From positions 1 through 33,544 of the forward strand of contig JAPOOK010000013.1 in assembly GCA_026713485.1 (NCBI GenBank): 33,544 nt of DNA, read 5' to 3'. Positions 22,595-28,639 of this stretch are shown here, in pieces (positions within the stretch are counted from its first letter, which is position 1; the number at the start of each line of letters is the position of its first letter). A model generated the notes under the pieces. That model had not been told where the DNA came from. It saw nothing but the letters and a program-made list of their open reading frames with translations, and made no database searches. A program made the position numbers and the translations under genes. The stretch comes from Chloroflexota bacterium. GTDB taxonomy: Bacteria > Chloroflexota > Dehalococcoidia > UBA6926.

Positions 22595-23758
22595 CTACAC
22601 CTTCGCCCCGGCCGGGGCCGCCAGCTGTTGATCGAACTTCGCAAGGCCCGGCACTCGTGCAAGCAACGCCAGCACCGCGACGGTCAGGCCGATGTTGATA
22701 GCGGCAATGATGGCCAACGCGGCGACCGGCAGGGCCTCGCCCGGCTCGAGCGAGAACAGCGCCTGCATCGCCAGCACCTCGCCCGCCGTGACAAGGATGT
22801 TTATCGTCGCGAGCGGGAACAGCAGCTTCCACGCAAGCGCCAGCATCTGGTCGATGCGTACACGCGGCCACGTGCCCCGGAACCAGAAGAACAGGAATAT
22901 GATCGCCGACGTCTTGATGCCGAACCAGATGATGCCGCCAAGGTCCGGCTTCCAGCCCGCGAAGAACAGGGTGACGATGACCGCCGACCAGCCGAGGGCT
23001 GCGACATATTCCGCGCCGTAGATGAGCGCGAACTTGGTGCCTGTGTACTCCGTGTGGAATCCCGCTACGATCTCCGATTCTGCCTCGTTGATGTCGAACG
23101 GCGTTCGGTTCAGTTCCGCAGTGACGGCAATCAGCATGATGAGGAACCCGAGCGGCTGCACCAGCACGAACGGGATGCCCTGCGCCTCAACAATCTCCTG
23201 CAGGTTCAACGAACCGGAAAGGAGAATCACGGATGTGACAGCAAGGATCAGCGGCACCTCGTAGCTGACAAGCTGGGCCACGCCGCGCACCGCGCCGTAC
23301 AGCGAGTACTTGTTGTTGGATGCCCACCCCGCCGCAAACGCCGCCAATGACGATATGGATGTTACGGCAATCACATAGACGATGCCCGCGTCCAGATCGG
23401 CTACCGTCCACCCGTCGAAGAACGGGACCACGGCAAACAGCGCGATGGCAGGCGCAAAGAAGAGGATCGGCGCGATGAGAAAGACAAGCCTGTCTGCCGC
23501 CCGCGGCGTCAGGTCTTCCTTGAGCACCAGCTTCATGAGATCGGCCACGCCCTGCAGCAGGCCAAACGGACCAACCCGGTTCGGGCCGATGCGGTTCTGC
23601 ATACGGGCGACGATACGGCGCTCGGCATAGGTCAGCATGACTGCGCTGCCCAGCAGGATGTTGACGACGATAAACAGGCCCAACAGCGGCATCAGGATGT
23701 CGACAATACCGGTCGACAGGTAGTTTTCCAGAAATTCACGAGTGAGGTCGGCAATCAT
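22595..23758 (-). CDS. nuoH: NADH-quinone oxidoreductase subunit H
   Basis: NuoH, 387 residues, forms most of the quinone chamber. Conserved pieces are ARMQNRIGPNRVGPFGLLQG, VADLMKLVLKEDLTP, the acidic loop LNRTPFDINEAESEIVAGFH with TEYTGTKFALIYGAEY, and the late FLFFWFRGTWPRVRIDQM. About eight TM helices are visible. The ATG overlaps the nuoD stop by 4 nt (ATGA). Length is normal, with a short extra C-terminal TM region after TINILVTAGEV. Confidence 0.97.
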   Translation of the reverse strand: MIADLTREFLENYLSTGIVDILMPLLGLFIVVNILLGSAVMLTYAERRIVARMQNRIGPNRVGPFGLLQGVADLMKLVLKEDLTPRAADRLVFLIAPILFFAPAIALFAVVPFFDGWTVADLDAGIVYVIAVTSISSLAAFAAGWASNNKYSLYGAVRGVAQLVSYEVPLILAVTSVILLSGSLNLQEIVEAQGIPFVLVQPLGFLIMLIAVTAELNRTPFDINEAESEIVAGFHTEYTGTKFALIYGAEYVAALGWSAVIVTLFFAGWKPDLGGIIWFGIKTSAIIFLFFWFRGTWPRVRIDQMLALAWKLLFPLATINILVTAGEVLAMQALFSLEPGEALPVAALAIIAAINIGLTVAVLALLARVPGLAKFDQQLAAPAGAKV

Positions 23759-24891
23759 CGGTCAACCTCGCCTACATTGATATCCAAGGTCCCAAAATTG
23801 ACGATAAGATCCGCCAACTTCCAGCCGATGCATAGTTCGCGTAGGACGGTGAGGTTGATGAAAGACGGGGCGCGGATGCCACAGCGGTACGGCGCAATGG
23901 TGCCGTCGCTGACGAGATAGAAGCCCAACTCGCCCTTGGTGGCCTCAATGCCGCTGTAGACCTCACCGACGGGCGGGCGGATGAAGAAATCCGCCTCCGT
24001 GCGCGTGATGCCGTCCGGCAATTCCGCCATGCACTGCCGCACCATCTTGGCCGACTCTTTCATCTCCTGCAGCCGCACCCACATGCGATCCCAGTTGTCG
24101 CCATTCTGCGTAACGGGAACGTCAAAGTTCATGCGGTCATAGACTTCATACGGCGCCTGCTTACGGAGATCGAAATTGACACCGGAGGCACGAAGATTGG
24201 GGCCCGTGACAGAGCACTCGATGGCGCGCTCGCCGGTGAGTGGCGCGATGCCCTTCATGCGGGAAACGAGAATCTCATTCTCAAGCAGCAGCCTCTCGTA
24301 CTCCGCCACGCGATCCTCGAAGTCGTCCAGGAATCCGTTGACAGCCACATCGAATCCGGGCGGCAGGTCATGGGACACGCCGCCGATCCTCATATAGCTG
24401 AACGTGATGCGCGCTCCGCAGATCATCTCAAAGAGATCGAGTACTTTCTCTCGTTCGCGGAACATGTGCATGAGCGGCGTGACCCACGCGCCGAGGTCGT
24501 TGATGAGAAAGCCGAGCGCCATCAAATGGCTGGCGATTCGCATGAGCTCGGCAGTCATCACGCGGAGATACTGCGCCCGTTCCGGTACCCCTACGCCCGC
24601 CAACGCCTCCACGGCGCGAACATAGGCCAGATTGTTGGTCATGCCCGAAAGGTAATCGAGGCGGTCCGTCAGCGTAATGACCTGCGTGTAGCTGCGCTCC
24701 TCTGCCAGCTTGGAGCTGCCGCGATGCAGGTAGCCGAACACCGGCTCAACGTCAACGACCTCCTCGCCGTCCAGCAGCGCCCGGATGCGGAACACGCCGT
24801 GTGTGGACGGGTGCTGCGGCCCCAGGTTGAGCAGCACCGGCTCGATATCGTAGTTGGCGTTATCGCTGTTCATTTCAGAGGTCACTGCCAT
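23755..24891 (-). CDS. nuoD: NADH-quinone oxidoreductase subunit D
   Basis: NuoD, 378 residues, the 49-kDa homologue that lines the quinone site with NuoB. NLGPQHPSTHGVFRI holds the conserved His pair, GYLHRGSSKLAEERSYTQ and LDYLSGMTNNLAYV follow, and the C-terminus ends IVNFGTLDINVGEVDR, the normal family end. It is a separate gene from nuoC, not the fused nuoCD form. Start ATG 24891 is 6 nt after nuoC and has only a weak ribosome-binding site, so coupling is likely. Confidence 0.97.
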   Translation of the reverse strand: MAVTSEMNSDNANYDIEPVLLNLGPQHPSTHGVFRIRALLDGEEVVDVEPVFGYLHRGSSKLAEERSYTQVITLTDRLDYLSGMTNNLAYVRAVEALAGVGVPERAQYLRVMTAELMRIASHLMALGFLINDLGAWVTPLMHMFREREKVLDLFEMICGARITFSYMRIGGVSHDLPPGFDVAVNGFLDDFEDRVAEYERLLLENEILVSRMKGIAPLTGERAIECSVTGPNLRASGVNFDLRKQAPYEVYDRMNFDVPVTQNGDNWDRMWVRLQEMKESAKMVRQCMAELPDGITRTEADFFIRPPVGEVYSGIEATKGELGFYLVSDGTIAPYRCGIRAPSFINLTVLRELCIGWKLADLIVNFGTLDINVGEVDR

Positions 24892-24897
24892 GCCGCT

Positions 24898-25338
24898 CTA
24901 TGAAAAGTCTTTCCTCAAAGGATGGCCCGGAAAACCCTCCCAGAGCAGAATCCGCTTCATGTTCGGATGGCCCTCGAACTCGATCCCAAATAGGTCATAG
25001 ATCTCGCGTTCCTGGAGGTTCGCGCCCTCCCACACCGGCGTTACCGACGGCACGCTAAGTTCGTCCCTGCCCCACACACGGACTTTCAGCGTCGCCTCCT
25101 GATTTCGGCGGATCGACAAGAGGCCGTAGCGCAGCTCGAAACGGTCGATGAAATCGACGGCATCGATGGAGCGCAGCATCCGGAAATCGGTCTCATCGTT
25201 GTCGCGCAGGATCCGACAGACTTCGGCAATGGAATCAGGGGAAACGACGACCCACTCCTTGCGCTCCTCTTCGACTGCGTCCGGCAGAACGGCGCGGAGT
25301 TTCTCGGCTATGTCGTGACCTGAAAGGGCGATTGTCAT
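24898..25338 (-). CDS. nuoC: NADH-quinone oxidoreductase subunit C
   Basis: NuoC, 146 residues, the 30-kDa peripheral subunit. The signature ereIYDLFGIEFEGHPNMKRILL (QEREIYDLFGIEF about 107-119) and the terminal WEGFPGHPLRKDF are clear, as is the central FELRYGLLSI strand. ATG 25338 has GAGG 5 nt upstream and starts 6 nt after nuoB. Length is at the short end of the family, with no extra N-terminal domain. Confidence 0.95.
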   Translation of the reverse strand: MTIALSGHDIAEKLRAVLPDAVEEERKEWVVVSPDSIAEVCRILRDNDETDFRMLRSIDAVDFIDRFELRYGLLSIRRNQEATLKVRVWGRDELSVPSVTPVWEGANLQEREIYDLFGIEFEGHPNMKRILLWEGFPGHPLRKDFS

Positions 25339-25344
25339 GCGGCC

Positions 25345-26010
25345 TCAGGAGATGAGCTTTCTCAGACGCGGCTCTCGCTCGCGGACGAGCGATTCACGCT
25401 TGATCTTTTCCTGGAGCTTCAGCAAGCCGTGGAGCAGCGCATCGGGCCGTGGCGGGCAGCCGGGCACGTACACGTCAACGGGCACCAAACGGTTGACGCC
25501 CGGGACGACGCTGTAGCCCTGGAAATACGGCCCACCGCTCGTGGCGCAAACGCCCATGGAGATAACCCACTTGGGGTTCGGCATCTGCTCATAGATGCGG
25601 CGGACGACGGGCGCCATCTTCCACGTCACGGTGCCGGAGACAATCATCAGATCGGCCTGCCGTGGCGATGCCCGGAATATCTCCATGCCGAATCGCGCCT
25701 GGTCGAAACGCGGCATAACGGCGGCGATCATCTCAAAGGCACAGCAGGCGAGACCAAGCGTCACCGGCCATACGGAGTTGGAGCGCCCCCAATCCAGCAG
25801 CGCATCCAACGACGTGACGAGCACGGATCGCTTGAGTGACTCCGGGACTTCGATTGGCTCATCGACGTGCTGCTCCGTCGCGAGGGCGCGCAGCCTCTCA
25901 ATGACCTCCCCCTCCTCGTTGTCCATCTGGTTCGTTGTGACGGTGAGGGGGATGCCGTAGGGCGACGGCAGCTGTTCAGGCCCGGGCGGCGTCGGAATCA
26001 TTTCTGCCAC
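25345..26010 (-). CDS. nuoB: NADH-quinone oxidoreductase subunit B with extended N-terminus
   Basis: NuoB, 221 residues, holds cluster N2, the last iron-sulphur cluster before quinone. The four ligands are Cys89 and Cys90 (GLACCAFEM), Cys155 (MGVCATSGG) and Cys185 (VPGCPPRPD). The conserved domain begins near residue 60 ([19 protein letters not shown]), so residues 1-60 are an extension rich in Pro and acidic residues. The start is GTG 26010, because AAGGAGG lies 7 nt upstream while the in-frame ATG at 26001 is 16 nt away. It overlaps nuoA by 13 nt. Confidence 0.96.
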   Translation of the reverse strand: MAEMIPTPPGPEQLPSPYGIPLTVTTNQMDNEEGEVIERLRALATEQHVDEPIEVPESLKRSVLVTSLDALLDWGRSNSVWPVTLGLACCAFEMIAAVMPRFDQARFGMEIFRASPRQADLMIVSGTVTWKMAPVVRRIYEQMPNPKWVISMGVCATSGGPYFQGYSVVPGVNRLVPVDVYVPGCPPRPDALLHGLLKLQEKIKRESLVREREPRLRKLIS

Positions 26011-26390
26011 TCAAGCGCCTCCTTCTTCCATTCATAGAGAAATCCAACGAGCACAAGTAGTAAGAATATCGCCATACCGATGAACGCCACCCACCCCAAT
26101 GAGAGGAATCGCGCTGCCCATGGCAGGAGAAAAATCACTTCAACGTCAAAGATGACGAAGAGAAGAGCAAAAAGATAGAAGCGGAAGTTGAATTGGACAT
26201 TCGCATCGCCTGTTGGAACCATGCCGGACTCATACGTCATACGCATGAAACGGGGTTCCTGGTCGGCGGGAGTTGAAGGACGAATGCGGACGCGCTGAAG
26301 CATCCCGGAGAAAATCATGAGGCTCAGGGGAACAAGAACGGCGGCAACTGCCATAGCCGCGATAATCCAATACTTGCCACTCTCAACCAC
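25998..26390 (-). CDS. nuoA: NADH-quinone oxidoreductase subunit A
   Basis: NuoA, 130 residues, three TM helices, first gene of the operon. The hallmark [40 protein letters not shown] (about 54-93) contains the conserved acidic residues of TM2. The start is GTG 26390 with AAGGAG 9 nt upstream. A promoter-like pair lies about 50-80 nt further upstream. The last codons of nuoA contain the nuoB ribosome-binding site. Confidence 0.96.
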   Translation of the reverse strand: MVESGKYWIIAAMAVAAVLVPLSLMIFSGMLQRVRIRPSTPADQEPRFMRMTYESGMVPTGDANVQFNFRFYLFALLFVIFDVEVIFLLPWAARFLSLGWVAFIGMAIFLLLVLVGFLYEWKKEALEWQK

Positions 26391-26438
26391 GCTGGTGGCT
26401 CCTTCAGGCAGGTTGGGTTCCGCTTGCCGCCATAGCCC

Positions 26439-26468
26439 ACTCTATGTACGCGCGCGCGCTCATGTCAA
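26439..26468 (-). promoter_or_regulatory. Candidate nuo operon promoter with CG-repeat spacer
   Basis: A perfect TTGACA (26468-26463, minus strand) is followed after 18 nt by TAGAGT (26444-26439, 4 of 6 to consensus). Transcription would start near 26432, giving a leader of about 40 nt with the AAGGAG of nuoA. The spacer is almost wholly an alternating pyrimidine-purine tract (26443-26459), mostly CG repeats. The 113-nt gap also must hold the start of the divergent ATPase gene, for which I see no clear promoter. Confidence 0.5.
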
Positions 26469-26503
26469 TGGCGCGCCTTGCCCCCTTGCCGTAACCTTAG
26501 CGC

Positions 26504-27499
26504 ATGTCTGCGTCAATCGAGCCGCTGCTCAGCGTCGAGAATCTCCGCACGTCCTTTTTCACGCAGGCCGGCACGGTCAAGGCCGTACAGGATACGAGCT
26601 TTGTCGTTCGGCCCGGGGAAATACTGGGCATCGTCGGCGAGAGCGGCTGCGGCAAGACGACGGCCGGCCTCTCCGTCATGGGACTCGTGCCGTACCCCGG
26701 CAGTGTCGTGGGTGGCCGCATCCTCTTTAGGGGAACCAACCTTGATGAGATGGATGAAGACGATCGTCGAATCATGCGCGGCGAGGCGATGGCGATGATC
26801 TTCCAGGACCCGCAGGCGGCGCTAAACCCGCTCATCACCATCGGCAACCAAATCGCTGAGATATTCAACGCCCACGGGCGTGTCGACGCGGATGAGGTTC
26901 GAGAACAAACGCTGGTTGCGCTTTCCTCACTTGGCCTGCCGGATCCCGAGCACGTCATGCAGAGCTATCCATGGGAGTTGAGCGGCGGCATGTGCCAGCG
27001 GGTGATGCTGGCAATGATGCTCGTACTGGAGCCTGAGCTCCTCATTGCTGATGAACCTACCTCGGCGCTTGACGTGACATTGCAGTCCGAGATCCTGGAC
27101 CGAATCATGGGACTGGCCAAAGACTCGGGGACAGCAGTTATCCTCATCACCCACGACATGGGCGTCCTCGCTCGTGCGGCGGACAACGTAATCGTCATGT
27201 ACGGTGGCCGCATTGTGGAATCTGCCGACACGGTCACGCTGTTCCACAACCCCAAGCATCCCTATACGGCAGCGCTGTTGAACGCCATACCCCGTCTGGA
27301 CAGGGATATGAGGCCGTTGCGCGGCATCCCCGGCGCGCCACCGGACCTGCTCGACGCGCCGGATGAGTGCCCGTTCCTGCCCCGCTGCAATAAGGCAACC
27401 GTGGTCTGCCGCACAAATCCGATGCCGCCGCGAGTGACGATAGGTGAAGGTCACACCCTCGCCTGCTATAACCCGCTCACAGAGGGGCGGACGAGCTAG
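26504..27499 (+). CDS. Oligopeptide/dipeptide ABC transporter ATP-binding protein (OppD/DppD type)
   Basis: A 331-residue ABC ATPase of the peptide-transport class that would power import through OppBC/DppBC-type permeases. Walker A is GESGCGKT (45-52), the Q-loop IFQDPQAALNP (99-109), the signature ELSGGMCQR (158-166, Cys where Arg is usual), Walker B LLIADEPTSALD (179-190) and the switch His ITHD (215-218). The C-terminal oligopeptide-transporter extension is present with its Cys cluster (CPFLPRCNKATVVC and a later LACYNP), which in this class is associated with an iron-sulphur site. ATG 26504 has no Shine-Dalgarno. No permease or binding-protein gene is adjacent, so it is an orphan here. 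It converges on holA with a 9-nt gap. Confidence 0.92.
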   Translation: MSASIEPLLSVENLRTSFFTQAGTVKAVQDTSFVVRPGEILGIVGESGCGKTTAGLSVMGLVPYPGSVVGGRILFRGTNLDEMDEDDRRIMRGEAMAMIFQDPQAALNPLITIGNQIAEIFNAHGRVDADEVREQTLVALSSLGLPDPEHVMQSYPWELSGGMCQRVMLAMMLVLEPELLIADEPTSALDVTLQSEILDRIMGLAKDSGTAVILITHDMGVLARAADNVIVMYGGRIVESADTVTLFHNPKHPYTAALLNAIPRLDRDMRPLRGIPGAPPDLLDAPDECPFLPRCNKATVVCRTNPMPPRVTIGEGHTLACYNPLTEGRTS

Positions 27500-27508
27500 C
27501 GCACGACG

Positions 27509-28597
27509 CTAACGGCGCCCAGGCGCTCCCACACCGCAGAGATCTGCAATGAGCAGCTCCATTGCCGTGTCCTCATTGAGTTGGCCCGTCTTGAGGGCAA
27601 TGTCGTAGTCGAGGATGGCGCGGTGCATCTCACGCAGGCGCGGCATCGTGAAACTGCGGCTCTGGTTCACGGTCTTGCGGATGGCGAAATCTGAGCGCGA
27701 GCCTATTGCGTCCTGCAATTCGGCCTTTGAGACGTGGCGATCAGTCGCGTCCTTGGCGGCAAGTAATCGCCTGACTTGTGTGCCGAGCATGGCCATGATC
27801 TGCGGCACGGCCGCTCCGGTGTCCGACCGCAGCCTCTCGATTCGCTCACGGGCGCGAGGATAGCGGCGTTCTATCACGTCATCCACCATCGCGAAGATGT
27901 TTTCCTCGCGGGTTGCGCCGGTCATTGTGGTGACGTCCTCAACCGTGATCGACCTGTCAGGTCCTGCGTAAAGCATGAGTTTGTCGATCTCATTGGAGAG
28001 CGCCCAAAGGTTGCTGCCATGCGCATCGCCCAAAGCTCGCTGAGCCGCGCCGTCCATTTGGCCTCCCCGTTCTTGTACGCTCCGGCCAATCCAGTTGGTC
28101 AGGTCATTGCCTCGCAGGGGCGCAAACACGCGGACATTGGCCACGGGCGCGAGATGTTTGAGGAACGGATTGGAGTCCGTGGCATTTACATCGGAGAGCA
28201 CGAGGATATTCGACTCCGGCAGACTGGGAGCGACCTCCTTCAATTGACCCCATCCCCGGAATGGGTCCGGTGATTGTTGCTGAGAATCGTCGAGAGCCGC
28301 CTGCCGGGAACGCGAAGCTCGCCCGCCTCCTCTGTTAGCCCTGCCACCCTGCGAGCGAGCGAACACGGCCAGCAGCCCTTCAACAACAATGAGGCGACCG
28401 CTTGCCAGGAAAGGCACGGCTCCGGCCTGGGCTATGACCTCAGCGGGGGTTGTGTCGGCGGCACTGAGCGTCACAGTATTGAGGGATGCCATCTCCGGGT
28501 CGCCAAGCTGCTCCCGGAGCGCATCAATGGCGCGCTTGCGGGAATAGTCGTCCTCACCGTAGTAGATTTCCAGCACCGTAATCCCCAATCCCAACAT
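27509..28597 (-). CDS. holA: DNA polymerase III subunit delta
   Basis: HolA, the clamp-loader delta subunit that opens the sliding clamp. It shows the N-terminal ITVLEIYYGEDDYSRKRAIDALREQL, central SNILVLSDVN and LRGNDLTNWIGRSVQERGG, the YAGPDRSITVEDV and REENIFAMVDDVIERR motifs of domain II, and the C-terminal collar with MLGTQVRRLLAAKD and ALKTGQLNEDTAMELLI. It is a typical delta chain of 362 residues from ATG 28597. The frame is open from GTG 28618, but a candidate divergent -10 at 28626-28621 would put the transcript start near 28614, after that GTG. A basic, Gln-rich loop (about residues 80-110) is longer than usual. Confidence 0.9.
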   Translation of the reverse strand: MLGLGITVLEIYYGEDDYSRKRAIDALREQLGDPEMASLNTVTLSAADTTPAEVIAQAGAVPFLASGRLIVVEGLLAVFARSQGGRANRGGGRASRSRQAALDDSQQQSPDPFRGWGQLKEVAPSLPESNILVLSDVNATDSNPFLKHLAPVANVRVFAPLRGNDLTNWIGRSVQERGGQMDGAAQRALGDAHGSNLWALSNEIDKLMLYAGPDRSITVEDVTTMTGATREENIFAMVDDVIERRYPRARERIERLRSDTGAAVPQIMAMLGTQVRRLLAAKDATDRHVSKAELQDAIGSRSDFAIRKTVNQSRSFTMPRLREMHRAILDYDIALKTGQLNEDTAMELLIADLCGVGAPGRR

Positions 28598-28626
28598 TGC
28601 CGCGCGACGCGCACCCACGTAGAATA
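28597..28626. promoter_or_regulatory. Candidate divergent promoter between holA and the pseudokinase gene
   Basis: On the plus strand TTGCCG (28597-28602) and TAGAAT (28620-28625) are 17 nt apart; the start would fall near 28632, about 8 nt before the ATG at 28640. On the minus strand TATTCT (28626-28621) overlaps the same bases and could serve holA. The -35 of the plus promoter touches the holA ATG. No ribosome-binding site precedes either gene. Confidence 0.5.
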
Positions 28627-28639
28627 TGCCGCAACACCT

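Noticed and set aside
22376-23350. A 324-codon plus-strand frame opposite nuoI and nuoH
   Set aside because: Shadow of two unmistakable nuo genes; its composition is Arg/Glu/Asp/His-rich with no motif.
28274-28639. Upstream extension of the pseudokinase reading frame (122 codons)
   Set aside because: It runs antisense through holA, contains no domain, and a promoter plus ATG at 28640 explain the start better.
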